From positions 1 through 64,000 of the forward strand of contig NZ_JAGGOO010000097.1 of assembly GCF_018614415.1 (NCBI RefSeq): DNA of 64,000 bases, in the 5' to 3' direction. Both the position numbers and the translations under genes were made by a program. This document shows, in pieces, positions 19,682 to 27,902 of this stretch. Position 1 is the first letter of the stretch. Each line of letters begins with the position of its first letter. Source of the stretch: Streptomyces sp. ISL-12 (lineage in GTDB: Bacteria > Actinomycetota > Actinomycetes > Streptomycetales > Streptomycetaceae). The notes under the pieces are model-generated. The model was not told the origin of the DNA and made no database searches. It saw only the letters and a program-made list of their open reading frames with translations.

Positions 19682-20437
19682 TCAGCGCAGTTCCTTCGGC
19701 ACCGTCCGCTCGCTGTCCACCTTCTCCGTGCGCACCAGCTCGCCCCACACGATGTACCGGTAGCGGCTCGTGTAGACCGGCGTGCACGTCGTCAGCGTGA
19801 TGTAGTGCCCGGCCTTCTTCTTGCCGGACTCCTTCGGGATCTTCCCGAGGACGTCGACGTTGTACTTCGAGGTCTCCGGGAGGATGCCGTAGACCTTGTA
19901 GACGTACCAGGTGTCCTTCGTCTCGAAGACGATCGGGTCACCCTTCTCGACCTTGTCGATGTTGTGGAACTTGGCGCCGTGCCCGTCCCGGTGCGCGGCC
20001 AGCGAGAAGTTGCCCTTCTTGCCGGTCGTCGGCAGCTCCGCCTTGACCGGGTCGGTGTAGTAGCCGGCGACCCCGTCGTTCAGGATCTTCATCGAGGTGC
20101 CCTTCTCGACGAGGATCTCGCCCTTGCTCATCGTCGGGACGTGCAGGAAGCCGATGCCGGCCTTGGTGTCCAGCGCCCCGGGGCCGTCCGGACCGCCGCC
20201 GTCCTGCGCCCAGGTGTCCCGGACCTGGTCGCCCTGCTTGTCGGCCTCGCGGTCCGCCATGACGTTCGTCCACCACAGGGAGTAGACGACGAACAGGCCC
20301 ATCACCAAGCCCGCCGTGATGAGGAGTTCACCGAAGACACTGACGGCCAGCGCGATCCGGCCGCGCGGGCGCGGCGCGGGCTCCGCACGGGGCGCCCCGG
20401 TGTGCTCTTCGTGATCGGTGTCGGTGGTCGCTGCCAC
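19682..20437 (-). CDS. srtE2: Class E sortase SrtE2
   Basis: The 251-residue membrane-anchored cysteine transpeptidase has an N-terminal membrane segment (LLITAGLVMGLFVVYSLWW) and a sortase domain with catalytic His in LAAHRDGHG, Cys in TLTTCTP and Arg in SRYRYIVWG. Class E sortases of Streptomyces recognise LAxTG signals and attach chaplins and other proteins to the wall. The order relative to pknB matches the S. coelicolor pair SCO3849/SCO3850, where the pknB-proximal gene is SrtE2. The GTG start lies 13 bases after the srtE1 stop. Confidence 0.9.
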   Translation of the reverse strand: MAATTDTDHEEHTGAPRAEPAPRPRGRIALAVSVFGELLITAGLVMGLFVVYSLWWTNVMADREADKQGDQVRDTWAQDGGGPDGPGALDTKAGIGFLHVPTMSKGEILVEKGTSMKILNDGVAGYYTDPVKAELPTTGKKGNFSLAAHRDGHGAKFHNIDKVEKGDPIVFETKDTWYVYKVYGILPETSKYNVDVLGKIPKESGKKKAGHYITLTTCTPVYTSRYRYIVWGELVRTEKVDSERTVPKELR

Positions 20438-20450
20438 TGGTCATCTGCCC

Positions 20451-21566
20451 TTAATCGACGAGTGCGTCCGGCTTGCCCTTGCTGCGCGGCCGTTCCTCGA
20501 CCATCTTGCCCCACACGATCATCCGGTACTTGCTGGTGAACTCCGGCGTGCACGTGGTGAGTGTGATGTAGCGGCCGGGCCCCGTGAACCCCGACTGCTG
20601 CGGGACCGGGTCCAGCACACTGGTGTTGCTCGGCGACGTCACCGGCAGGATCGACGCCATCTTGTAGACGAAGTACTCGTCCTGCGTCTCCACGACGATC
20701 GGATCGCCCGGCTGGAGCTTGTTGATGTACCGGAACGGCTCGCCGTGCGTGTTGCGATGCCCCGCGAGCCCGAAGTTGCCGGTCTTGGCGTCCGGCATCG
20801 CCGTCTTCAGCGCTCCCTCGGCGTAGTGCCCGACCATGCCCCGGTCGAGCACCTTCTCGTTGCTGATGCCCTCGGCGATCGGCACCACGACGTCCAGCTT
20901 CGGGATGTGCAGCAGCGCGAAGCCCTGACCGGGCTCGAAGGTCCCCGGGTTGCGCTTGCCGTCGGCCCAGTCGTCCTGGAGGCTGCTCGCCGCCTTGTCC
21001 GCCTGCGCCTGCGCCCGCACGTTCGTCCACCACAGCTGGTAGGTGACGAACAGCAGCATCAACACACCGGTGGTGATGAACAGTTCGCCGATCGCCCGGC
21101 TGGCGACCGTCGCCGCGCTCGGCTTGCTCGCCCGGGCCAGCCGCCGCGCCTCGACCCGTGTGAGGGGCGCTCTCGGACCCTCGTCGCCCCCCTGCGGCGC
21201 CGTCGGGCCCGCGGGCGCCTTGGCGGCGCCCGACGCCCGGCGGGCGGCCCCACGGCCGCCCTGACGCCGTTTGGCGGCCTTCCTGCGGGCCGCACGGCCG
21301 CCCGGGACGGGCGCGGAGGCGCTTCGTCCGGCGCTCGTCCGCGCCGCCGGGTCCACGACCCGCAGCGCCACCGTCTCGTCGTCGTACCGGCCGCCGCCCC
21401 CGAGCGCGCCCTGGTCCCCGTACGGCTCCTGCCCGTACGAGGTCCCCGCCGGGCCGGCGTCACCGTGCGCCGGGGCGTCACCGTGCGCCGGGGCGTCCGC
21501 GAACGCCCCCCCGGACAGCCCGGCCGCCTCGGCGCCGGGCTCCCGCTCGGGGCGCAGCGCGGTCAC
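20451..21566 (-). CDS. srtE1: Class E sortase SrtE1
   Basis: This 371-residue protein begins with a GTG that overlaps the pabA stop (GTGA); a much longer in-frame extension through pabA is rejected. The long N-terminal cytoplasmic region is disordered and basic (RRKAAKRRQGGRGAARR), contains Gly/Asp/His repeats (APAHGD twice), and precedes one membrane segment (GELFITTGVLMLLFVTYQLWW). The sortase domain has LAGHRNTHG, catalytic Cys in TLTTCTP and Arg in SKYRMIVWG. It acts with SrtE2 to anchor LAxTG proteins during aerial growth. Confidence 0.9.
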   Translation of the reverse strand: MTALRPEREPGAEAAGLSGGAFADAPAHGDAPAHGDAGPAGTSYGQEPYGDQGALGGGGRYDDETVALRVVDPAARTSAGRSASAPVPGGRAARRKAAKRRQGGRGAARRASGAAKAPAGPTAPQGGDEGPRAPLTRVEARRLARASKPSAATVASRAIGELFITTGVLMLLFVTYQLWWTNVRAQAQADKAASSLQDDWADGKRNPGTFEPGQGFALLHIPKLDVVVPIAEGISNEKVLDRGMVGHYAEGALKTAMPDAKTGNFGLAGHRNTHGEPFRYINKLQPGDPIVVETQDEYFVYKMASILPVTSPSNTSVLDPVPQQSGFTGPGRYITLTTCTPEFTSKYRMIVWGKMVEERPRSKGKPDALVD

Positions 21567-22201
21567 GCCGTGGCCCTGCCCACCACCGGGGCGAGCCCCG
21601 CGGACCTCGCCACCGCGCCTTCGTCGCCGCACTCCGCCAGCCAGTTGGCCAGCATCAGGTGTCCGTGCTCGGTCAGCACCGACTCGGGGTGGAACTGCAC
21701 GCCCTCGACGGGCAGTTCCCGGTGCCGCAGCCCCATCACGATCCCGTCGGGCGTGCGGGCGGTCACCTCCAGCTCCGCCGGCACCGTGCCCGGCTCGGCG
21801 GCCAGGGAGTGGTAGCGGGTCGCCGTGAAGGGCGAGGGGAGGCCGGCGAAGACGCCCTTGCCCCCGTGCTCGACCGGCGAGGTCTTGCCGTGCAGCAGCT
21901 CCGGCGCCCGGTCCACGACGCCGCCGTACGCCACCTGCATCGACTGCATGCCGAGGCAGACGCCGAAGACGGGGACGCCGGTGGCCGCGCAGTGCCGGAC
22001 CATGTCCACGCAGACGCCCGCCTGCTCGGGCGCGCCCGGCCCCGGGGACAGGAGCACTCCGTCGAAGCCGTCCTGGGCGTGCGCCGTGGACACCTCGTCG
22101 TTGCGCAGCACCTCGCACTCGGCGCCCAGCTGGTACAGGTACTGGACCAGGTTGAAGACGAAGCTGTCGTAGTTGTCGACGACGAGAATCCGCGCACTCA
22201 C
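21563..22201 (-). CDS. pabA: Glutamine amidotransferase subunit PabA/TrpG
   Basis: The 212-residue class I glutamine amidotransferase has the N-terminal ILVVDNYDSFVFNL, the PGPGxP oxyanion region, catalytic Cys in GVCLGMQ, and the His-Glu pair in VEGVQFHPES. It releases ammonia from glutamine for aminodeoxychorismate or anthranilate synthase; this locus in Streptomyces is usually named pabA, but no pabB or trpE is nearby to decide. The GTG start overlaps the stop of the upstream small membrane protein, and its own stop overlaps srtE1. Confidence 0.9.
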   Translation of the reverse strand: MSARILVVDNYDSFVFNLVQYLYQLGAECEVLRNDEVSTAHAQDGFDGVLLSPGPGAPEQAGVCVDMVRHCAATGVPVFGVCLGMQSMQVAYGGVVDRAPELLHGKTSPVEHGGKGVFAGLPSPFTATRYHSLAAEPGTVPAELEVTARTPDGIVMGLRHRELPVEGVQFHPESVLTEHGHLMLANWLAECGDEGAVARSAGLAPVVGRATA

Positions 22202-22359
22202 TGGTTGTCCACCGTCACATCGTTGAAGGGAAGCAGCGGCTCGGCCCACGGGAAGACGTACTGGAACAGGACGTAGACCACGGCCACGACGAGCACGAGC
22301 GAAAGGAGCGCCTTCACCCATACGTTTCCCGGCAGATGCCGCCAGATCCAGCCGTACAT
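22198..22359 (-). CDS. Small conserved membrane protein
   Basis: This 53-residue protein begins MYGWIWRHLPG, has one strongly hydrophobic segment (VKALLSLVLVVAVVYVLFQYVF), and ends in a short acidic tail PLLPFNDVTVDNQ. A GGAAGG ribosome-binding site precedes the ATG at 22359. The stop overlaps the pabA GTG, so it is the first gene of a coupled unit. I know no function; conservation of such a small gene between crgA and pabA is typical of Streptomyces. Confidence 0.8.
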   Translation of the reverse strand: MYGWIWRHLPGNVWVKALLSLVLVVAVVYVLFQYVFPWAEPLLPFNDVTVDNQ

Positions 22360-22455
22360 GCCGTCCCTTCCGTCGCACCACGGCACCAGAATCACGCCGT
22401 ACGCCACCAGACTAACGGCGCGACGCCTCCGGTTTCCCGGCCTCCGCGGGGCCGG

Positions 22456-23235
22456 TCACTCCACGGGCTCGGCGTAGTGCAGGTCCACCGTGCCCGAGTA
22501 GCCGGGGAGCGTGACCGCGCCGTCCTCCTCGACCTTCCAGCCGAGTCCGTAGACGTTGACGTACACCATGTAGTTCTGGATCGCCGGGGACGCCGACAGC
22601 GCCTCCTTCAGCTTCTCCGGGTCGCCGACCGCCGTGACCTTGTACGGCGGTGAGTAGACGCGGCCCTGGAGGATCAGCGTGTTGCCCACGCAGCGCACGG
22701 CGCTGGTGGATATCAGCCGCTGGTCCATGACCTTGATGCCCTCGGCGCCGCCCTGCCACAGCGCGTTCACCACGGCCTGCAGGTCCTGCTGGTGGATCAC
22801 CAGGTAGTCGGGCTCCGGCTCGGGGTAGCCCGGCAGCTTGGCGGTGGCGTCCGGCGGGGCGTCGTCCAGGGTGACCGTGAGCGCCTCGCCCTTCAGCTCC
22901 TGCGTGCCAGCGCGCCGCTCCAGGGCGGCGAGCTTGTCGTCCTCCGCCTCGGTGCTGCCGTCGTCGCGTTCGGCGAGGGCCTCGATGTCGTCGCGCAGGG
23001 CGGCGTTGGTCTCGTCCAGCGCGCCGTTGTCCCGGCTGCGCTCCTGGATGAGGTCGGACAGCTTCAGCAGGGAGTCGTCGGTGCGGATGTCGGTGCCCCT
23101 GGCCGTGTCGAAGCTGGTGAAGAAGATCAGCCCGGCGAGCGCGAAGACGGCCGCGGTCAGGGCCCGTACGGGCCGGAAACGGCGTCGGCGGGCAGCACTG
23201 GAACCGGCCTGGGGGGAGTCGGCAGAATTGCTCAA
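22456..23235 (-). CDS. DUF881-family membrane protein
   Basis: The 259-residue protein has an N-terminal membrane anchor (ALTAAVFALAGLIFFTSF), a coiled-coil (about 55-110) and the extracytoplasmic DUF881 domain with VTLDDAPPD, DLQAVVNALWQGGAEGIKVMDQRL and CVGNTLILQGRVYSPPY. DUF881 proteins cluster with division genes in Gram-positive bacteria; a role at the divisome is inferred. The start is a TTG at 23235 behind AAGGG. It is divergent from crgA across 101 bases. Confidence 0.85.
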   Translation of the reverse strand: MSNSADSPQAGSSAARRRRFRPVRALTAAVFALAGLIFFTSFDTARGTDIRTDDSLLKLSDLIQERSRDNGALDETNAALRDDIEALAERDDGSTEAEDDKLAALERRAGTQELKGEALTVTLDDAPPDATAKLPGYPEPEPDYLVIHQQDLQAVVNALWQGGAEGIKVMDQRLISTSAVRCVGNTLILQGRVYSPPYKVTAVGDPEKLKEALSASPAIQNYMVYVNVYGLGWKVEEDGAVTLPGYSGTVDLHYAEPVE

Positions 23236-23336
23236 CGTACCCTTATCTCCTTCGGCGCCACGGAAGCACTACGCTAACGGACGCCCGGACCCAGTTCCCT
23301 GCGCGGCCACGCAGCGCATCGACAGGAGAGACCCTC

Positions 23337-23591
23337 GTGCCGAAGTCACGTATCCGCAAGAAGGCAGATTTCACGCCGCCGCCGGCGAAGCAGTCGACGA
23401 GCATCAAGCTGAACAGCCGTGCCTGGGTCGCCCCCGTCATGCTGGCCATGTTCCTCATCGGCCTCGCGTGGATCGTGGTGTTCTACGTGACCGACGGCTC
23501 GCTGCCGGTCGAGAGCCTGGGCAACTGGAACATCGTGGTGGGCTTCGGCTTCATCGCCGCCGGGTTCGGCGTCTCCACGCAGTGGAAGTAG
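23337..23591 (+). CDS. crgA: Cell division protein CrgA
   Basis: The 84-residue protein starts with GTG (read MPKSRIRKK) behind AGGAGAG. A basic N-terminus (KKADFTPPP) precedes two membrane segments (APVMLAMFLIGLAWIVVFYV and WNIVVGFGFIAAGFGV). CrgA is an actinobacterial protein that inhibits or times FtsZ-ring assembly in Streptomyces and helps recruit PBPs and FtsI in mycobacteria. It is monocistronic here. Confidence 0.95.
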   Translation: MPKSRIRKKADFTPPPAKQSTSIKLNSRAWVAPVMLAMFLIGLAWIVVFYVTDGSLPVESLGNWNIVVGFGFIAAGFGVSTQWK

Positions 23592-23638
23592 CGCCCACCC
23601 GCTGGTGAACGCAGCTCTGCCCACGGCTATCCACTGAG

Positions 23639-23840
23639 TTATCCACAGCCCTTGTCCACACGCTGGGGAAAAGAAACGACGATCTGTGGATAACTCACCG
23701 GACGTTGACGCCGGTACGACAGACATACCGGTAACCGAAAATACGTTCGCCCCCGGCTGACCTGCGGAAACGCGGGTCGGTGACAGGGGGCGCACGCGTT
23801 CCCACGCCCTGTGCACAAGATGCGGCACCGATGTGGACAA
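23639..23840. promoter_or_regulatory. Cluster of five DnaA boxes downstream of crgA
   Basis: Within the 256-base gap between convergent crgA and the rhomboid gene are TTATCCACA (23639-23647), TTGTCCACA (23652-23660), the complements of TTATCCACA (23685-23693), TTGTGCACA (23810-23818) and TTGTCCACA (23832-23840). Four match perfect or preferred Streptomyces boxes. The region lies about 30 kb from oriC and contains no gene. Confidence 0.75.
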
Positions 23841-23847
23841 CCGGCGC

Positions 23848-24741
23848 TCAGGTGAGCTGGCCGGTCCTCACCAGGGCCAGCGCGAGAGTGATCACGAACA
23901 CCAGCGCACAGGTCCCGTACTGGACGAGCGCCCGCCGCTCCCGCGGGGCGTGGACCATGCCGTAGCCGATCACGACACCGGCGACGAGACCGCCGACGTG
24001 GGCCTGCCAGGCGATGTTGAAGCCCGGGCTGAAGGTGAAGATCAGGTTGATCGCCAGCAGGGCGACGACCGGCCGCATGTCGTACCGCAGCCTGCGCATC
24101 AGCACGGCGGTGGCACCGAAGAGGCCGAAGACGGCACCGGAGGCGCCGAGCGAGGGCTGGTTGGGCGCGGCGATCAGGTAGGTGAGGGCGCTGCCGGCCA
24201 GTCCGGACAGGACGTAGAGCGCGAGGTAGCGGGCCCGGCCGAGCGCCTGTTCCAGGGGGCCGCCGATCCACCAGAGGCTGAGCATGTTGAAGATGATGTG
24301 GATGGGGCTGCCGTGCAGGAACATCGCGGTGAGCAGGCGGTACCACTGGCCGTCGGCGACGCCCTCCACGGAGCCGAGCAGCGGTACGTAGGCCTGGCCG
24401 ATGAGTTCGAACCGCGCGGTGAAGCGGTCGCCGACGGCGAGCTGGACCAGGTAGCACGCGACGTTGAGGCCGACCAGGATCTTGGTGAGCAGCCGGGGGT
24501 CGGTCACCACGGTGCCGCCCGCCAGGGTGCGGGGCCGGCTCGCGGCGGGGGTGTGGCCGGTGCCGGAACCGCCGCGGACGCATTCGGGGCACTGGAATCC
24601 GACGGAGGCGTCGATCATGCACTCCGGGCAGACCGGGCGTTCGCAGCGGGTGCAGCGGACACCGGTGGCGCGGTCCGGATGGCGGTAGCAGGTCGGCGGG
24701 GTCCCGGCGTCCTGTGGCGTGCCTCCCGCTGCCTGGTCCAT
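23848..24741 (-). CDS. Rhomboid-family intramembrane serine protease with zinc-ribbon-like N-terminus
   Basis: The 297-residue protein begins MDQAAGGTPQ; its N-terminus has a Cys/His-rich domain (CYRHPDRATGVRCTRCERPVC and CxxC pairs) that should bind zinc. Six or more membrane segments follow. The rhomboid catalytic serine is in GASGAVFG, with FNMLSLWW and a later AHVGGLVAG histidine completing the Ser-His dyad. The protease would cleave membrane proteins within the bilayer; substrates are unknown. GAGGGG supports the ATG at 24741. Confidence 0.9.
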   Translation of the reverse strand: MDQAAGGTPQDAGTPPTCYRHPDRATGVRCTRCERPVCPECMIDASVGFQCPECVRGGSGTGHTPAASRPRTLAGGTVVTDPRLLTKILVGLNVACYLVQLAVGDRFTARFELIGQAYVPLLGSVEGVADGQWYRLLTAMFLHGSPIHIIFNMLSLWWIGGPLEQALGRARYLALYVLSGLAGSALTYLIAAPNQPSLGASGAVFGLFGATAVLMRRLRYDMRPVVALLAINLIFTFSPGFNIAWQAHVGGLVAGVVIGYGMVHAPRERRALVQYGTCALVFVITLALALVRTGQLT

Positions 24742-24775
24742 GAGGTGTCCCCTCGATCGTCGTGTGCAATGCACC

Positions 24776-24807
24776 CGCCCCGCCCATCCCTACGGATGAG
24801 CGGGGCG
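24776..24807 (-). terminator. Hairpin terminator of the cyclophilin gene
   Basis: An 8-bp CGCCCCGC stem, extended by CATCC/GGATG after one mismatch, with loop CTAC, lies 48 bases downstream of the cyclophilin stop on the minus strand. Confidence 0.6.
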
Positions 24808-24854
24808 TTCGGTTCCCGTGGCGGCCGGCCGCGGCCGGTGCCGGCAGGGGTGGA

Positions 24855-25388
24855 TCAGCCCTCGCGGGTCTCCACGACGACCGTCTCGATGACGACGTCC
24901 TGGACCGGACGGTCGGTGCGCGGGTTGGTCTGCGTGGTGGCGATGGCGTCCACGACCTTCTGGCTGGCCTCGTCGGCGACCTCACCGAAGATGGTGTGCT
25001 TGCGGTTCAGCCACGTCGTCGGGGCGACGGTGATGAAGAACTGCGAGCCGTTGGTGCCCGGACCGGCGTTGGCCATGGCCAGCAGGTAGGGCTTGTCGAA
25101 GGCGAGGTCCGGGTGGAACTCGTCCTCGAACTGGTAACCGGGACCGCCGGTGCCGTTGCCCAGCGGGTCGCCGCCCTGGAGCATGAACCCGCTGATCACC
25201 CGGTGGAAGACCGTCCCGTCGTAGAGCTTGTCCGTGGACTTCTGGCCGGTGGCCGGATTGGTCCACTCGCGCTCGCCCTTGGCCAGCTCGACGAAGTTCT
25301 TCACCGTCTTGGGGGCGTGGTTCGGCAGGAGCCGGACGTTGATGTCCCCGTGGTTGGTCTTCAGGGTGGCGTAAAGCTGCTCAGCCAC
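24855..25388 (-). CDS. Cyclophilin-type peptidyl-prolyl cis-trans isomerase
   Basis: The 177-residue protein is a single cyclophilin domain. It shows FHRVISGFMLQGGDP, the AMANAGPGTNGSQFFI segment with the catalytic Arg (FHR) and Gln/Phe residues, and HTIFGEV. It isomerises Xaa-Pro bonds in the cytoplasm (no signal sequence). The GTG at 25388 has GGAAGG six bases upstream; a longer frame lacks support. It is monocistronic, with its own terminator. Confidence 0.92.
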   Translation of the reverse strand: MAEQLYATLKTNHGDINVRLLPNHAPKTVKNFVELAKGEREWTNPATGQKSTDKLYDGTVFHRVISGFMLQGGDPLGNGTGGPGYQFEDEFHPDLAFDKPYLLAMANAGPGTNGSQFFITVAPTTWLNRKHTIFGEVADEASQKVVDAIATTQTNPRTDRPVQDVVIETVVVETREG

Positions 25389-25748
25389 GATCTGCCTTCC
25401 GTTGTCTTCCTTGTGACTCCCCGATCCTCGCACGGACCGCCGCGCACGTCGCCCAGCGGCCGATCGTTGTCCCTCTTCAGCGCGTGTCGCTTGCGGAAAT
25501 CCGGCCGAGTACTCCCGAGCCGGGGGCGCTGCGCGTCGATCCGTGGCATTGTCGACGCCAAGCTCCCGTTGCCCCGTATTCACCCGCTATCCCAGTGGAT
25601 CACCCGTAGATCACCTATTGATCATCATTCGGTACGGCTCGTCATGACCCGGATGCCCGCCCTCGCATGCCTGACGGTGTGCCGGCAGGCATGATCCGTA
25701 AAAGGGTGGAAAGTCGAATTACCGTACGCCACCGAGGAGGAGGAACCC
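25389..25748. other. Divergent regulatory gap between cyclophilin and the DUF5324 gene
   Basis: No gene is seen. The gap contains several GATCA motifs (25600-25625) and an imperfect dyad at 25666-25693. It must hold promoters for both flanking genes. Confidence 0.5.
25666..25693. repeat. 28-base dyad upstream of the DUF5324 gene
   Basis: CATGCCTG (25666-25673) is repeated in inverted form as CAGGCATG (25686-25693), with an inner CGG/CCG pair. Located 56 bases upstream of the GTG start, it could be an operator or a leader hairpin. Confidence 0.5.
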
Positions 25749-26447
25749 GTGACCCGCATCGACAGCGTGCGCGCCGCGACCGGTTCGGCGAAGGACAGCG
25801 TGCTGCACGCCGCGGAAGTGGTGGCGCCCTACGCCGACACGGCCAAGGACAGGGCCGCGCACTACGCACACGAGGCGCGCGTACGGCTGGCGCCCAAGGT
25901 GTCCCTTGCCGCCGACCAGGCCCGGCTGCAGTACGGCGCGTATGTCGCGCCGCGTCTGGAGCAGGCTCTCTCGCACATGCCGCCGAAGGTGGACCTGGCC
26001 GCCCATGAGGCCGCTCTGCGTGCCCGTATCGCCGCCCGGCAGGCGGCCGAGTACTCCCGGCCCAAGCTGGAGCAGGCGGTGGCGGCGGCCGGTCCCGTCC
26101 GGGACGAGGCGGCGCTGCGCGGTGCCGCGGCGCTGGCGGCGCTGCGCGGTCAGGTCTCGGCCAAGGAGATCCAGAAGCTGGTCCGCAAGCACGAGCGGCG
26201 GGCGAAGGCCGGCCATGCCGTCAGGGTGCTGGCGGTCCTGGGTCTCGTGGCGGGCGGCGCCTTCGCCGCGTGGAAGTGGTGGGACAAGCAGGCCAACCCG
26301 GACTGGCTGGTCGAGCCGCCGGAGGCGACGGAGGTCCCGGAGCCGGGCCGGCTGTCGTCGGTGGACGGCAGCGGGGCGACGCTCGACCCCGAGGTGGAGG
26401 CCAAGCAGGCCGAGGACGAGGCCGCCAAGGGCGACGACCAGCGCTGA
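25749..26447 (+). CDS. DUF5324-family protein
   Basis: The 232-residue protein starts at a GTG behind GGAGGAGGA. It is Ala-rich and mostly helical, with amphipathic repeats (AKDSVLHAAEVVAPYADTAK and similar) over residues 1-150, one membrane segment (AVRVLAVLGLVAGGAFAAWKWW), and an acidic C-terminal tail. This arrangement is typical of the actinomycete DUF5324 family, whose function is unknown. It is followed by a strong hairpin and a parS site. Confidence 0.8.
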   Translation: MTRIDSVRAATGSAKDSVLHAAEVVAPYADTAKDRAAHYAHEARVRLAPKVSLAADQARLQYGAYVAPRLEQALSHMPPKVDLAAHEAALRARIAARQAAEYSRPKLEQAVAAAGPVRDEAALRGAAALAALRGQVSAKEIQKLVRKHERRAKAGHAVRVLAVLGLVAGGAFAAWKWWDKQANPDWLVEPPEATEVPEPGRLSSVDGSGATLDPEVEAKQAEDEAAKGDDQR

Positions 26448-26472
26448 CGCCCCGCACCGGGGCCGGACACAG

Positions 26473-26513
26473 CGCCGTGGGGCAGGAGAGCCGGACTCTC
26501 CCGCCCCACGGCG
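26473..26513. terminator. Bidirectional hairpin between DUF5324 and uppS
   Basis: An 11-bp CGCCGTGGGGC stem continues after one mismatch with GGAGAG/CTCTCC around a 5-base loop. It separates two convergent genes and directly abuts the parS site. Confidence 0.75.
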
Positions 26514-26515
26514 TT

Positions 26516-26529
26516 GTTTCACGTGAAAC
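26516..26529. other. parS site (ParB-binding)
   Basis: GTTTCACGTGAAAC is the exact 14-base core of the actinobacterial parS palindrome. It lies in the gap between convergent genes, about 28 kb from oriC on the gyrase side. ParB (encoded at 61961) binds such sites to build the segregation complex. Confidence 0.92.
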
Positions 26530-26546
26530 CGTGCGCTTCCTCGCGC

Positions 26547-27323
26547 TCACCGTCCGTAGCGTCGCTCCCGCAAGGAGTACGAGCGCAGGGCGCGCAGGAA
26601 GTCGATCTCGCGGAAGTCCGGCCAGTACGTCTCGCAGAAGTACATCTCGGCGTACGCGGACTGCCAGAGCAGGAATCCGGAGAGCCGCTGTTCGCCGGAG
26701 GTGCGGATGATGAGGTCGGACTCGGAGCGCGCCTTGGAGTACAGGTGCTTGGAGATGTGCTCCATGGTGAAGGACTCGATGAACTCGTCGATGTCCCCGC
26801 CCTGGGCGCTGTGCTCGGTGAGGGCGGACCGGACGGCGTCGACGATCTCGCGCCGGCCGCCGTAGCCCACGGCGACGTCGACCTTGGTGCCGCCCTGGCG
26901 GCCCTGGGTGGCGGCGGTGGCGGTCTTGAGGCGGCCGGCGGATTCGGCCGGCAGCAGGTCCAGGGCCCCGACGACCTCGACGGGCCAGGGGTTGCCGGGG
27001 GCGGCCAGCCGCTCCACCACCTCGGCGATGATGTCGATGAGCGGGGTCAGCTCTTCCTCGGGCCGGTGCAGGTTGTCGTCGGAGAGCATGTAGAGGGTGA
27101 CGTGCTCGATCTCGGCCGAGTCGCACCAGCGCAGGAAGTCCAGCACCTTCGCGCCGCCCGCGCGGTAGCCCTCACGCGGGTCGTTGATGCCCGACATCTT
27201 GGCCCACCGGCGGTTGCCGTCGAGCATGATGCCGATGTGCTGAGGGCGTGGGCGTCCCTCCAGCTCCCTGACGAGTCGCTTCATGTAGAGCGCGTCGAGA
27301 GCGGCCCGTACCTTCGCCCGCAT
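26547..27323 (-). CDS. uppS: Cis-prenyltransferase (isoprenyl transferase, UppS family)
   Basis: The 258-residue protein has the family motifs GIMLDGNRRWAK (with the catalytic Asp), VTLYMLSDDNLHR, LIIRTSGEQRLSGFLLWQSAYAEMYF and WPDF. It condenses isopentenyl diphosphate onto an allylic primer to form polyprenyl diphosphates for lipid carriers. Streptomyces usually have more than one paralogue, so the chain length and essential role cannot be assigned from sequence. A GGAAGGGG site precedes the ATG. Confidence 0.88.
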   Translation of the reverse strand: MRAKVRAALDALYMKRLVRELEGRPRPQHIGIMLDGNRRWAKMSGINDPREGYRAGGAKVLDFLRWCDSAEIEHVTLYMLSDDNLHRPEEELTPLIDIIAEVVERLAAPGNPWPVEVVGALDLLPAESAGRLKTATAATQGRQGGTKVDVAVGYGGRREIVDAVRSALTEHSAQGGDIDEFIESFTMEHISKHLYSKARSESDLIIRTSGEQRLSGFLLWQSAYAEMYFCETYWPDFREIDFLRALRSYSLRERRYGR

Positions 27324-27551
27324 GGTCTACCCCTTCCACCTCGCCGACGCGGCCGACGGCCCACGGCGGCGATGAGTCACGTGGCACCGCCCCGCAGGGG
27401 TGGGGATGCCGGTGCCTTGTGGAGTGACGATATCAAGAGCCGACATGGCGTCTTCCGCCTGAACCGTACGTCCTCCGACACCCCCATGATCGTCAAGTCC
27501 CGCTGGGTCCGGGGAAGTTGACGCCGGGTGGGTTCGGGTGGCGCAGCGTCC

Positions 27552-27848
27552 TCAGTGGTCCGGTTCACCGACTTCAGGGTCGCCGACGGGCGGCTGTTCG
27601 ACCACGAAAGACCCTTTGCCCCGCACAGTGACGATCAGCCCGCGTTCGCGCAGCTCCTGCGCGGCTCGCCGGGCGGTCAAGCGCGCAACACCGTATTCGT
27701 CGGCAAGACGGTGCTCCGAAGGGATAGGGCGGTCCGGAGCCAGTTCCCCCGACTTGATCCTGCGGGCGATGACGTCAGCCAACTGTACGTACAGCGGCCT
27801 CGCGCTCATGGGGTCCAGTGTGGACTCGGCTTCTTCCCTGTCGCTCAT
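27552..27848 (-). CDS. Short GntR-type winged-helix regulator
   Basis: This 98-residue protein consists of a GntR winged helix only: PLYVQLADVIARRIKSGELA, the helix-turn-helix PSEHRLADEYGVARLTARRA, and the wing GLIVTVRGKGSFVVE. It lacks an effector domain, as in many small GntR regulators of Streptomyces plasmid-derived and accessory loci. The ATG at 27848 has only a weak ribosome-binding site; an internal ATG (MSARPLYV) at 27809 is an alternative. It is divergent from the pair of small genes that starts at 28008, across a gap with two GTATAC sequences. Confidence 0.8.
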   Translation of the reverse strand: MSDREEAESTLDPMSARPLYVQLADVIARRIKSGELAPDRPIPSEHRLADEYGVARLTARRAAQELRERGLIVTVRGKGSFVVEQPPVGDPEVGEPDH

Positions 27849-27902
27849 ATGTCCAACGTAGAGATACAGGTCCCTGCACGATCGGATGGATCTGTCTGCA
27901 CT

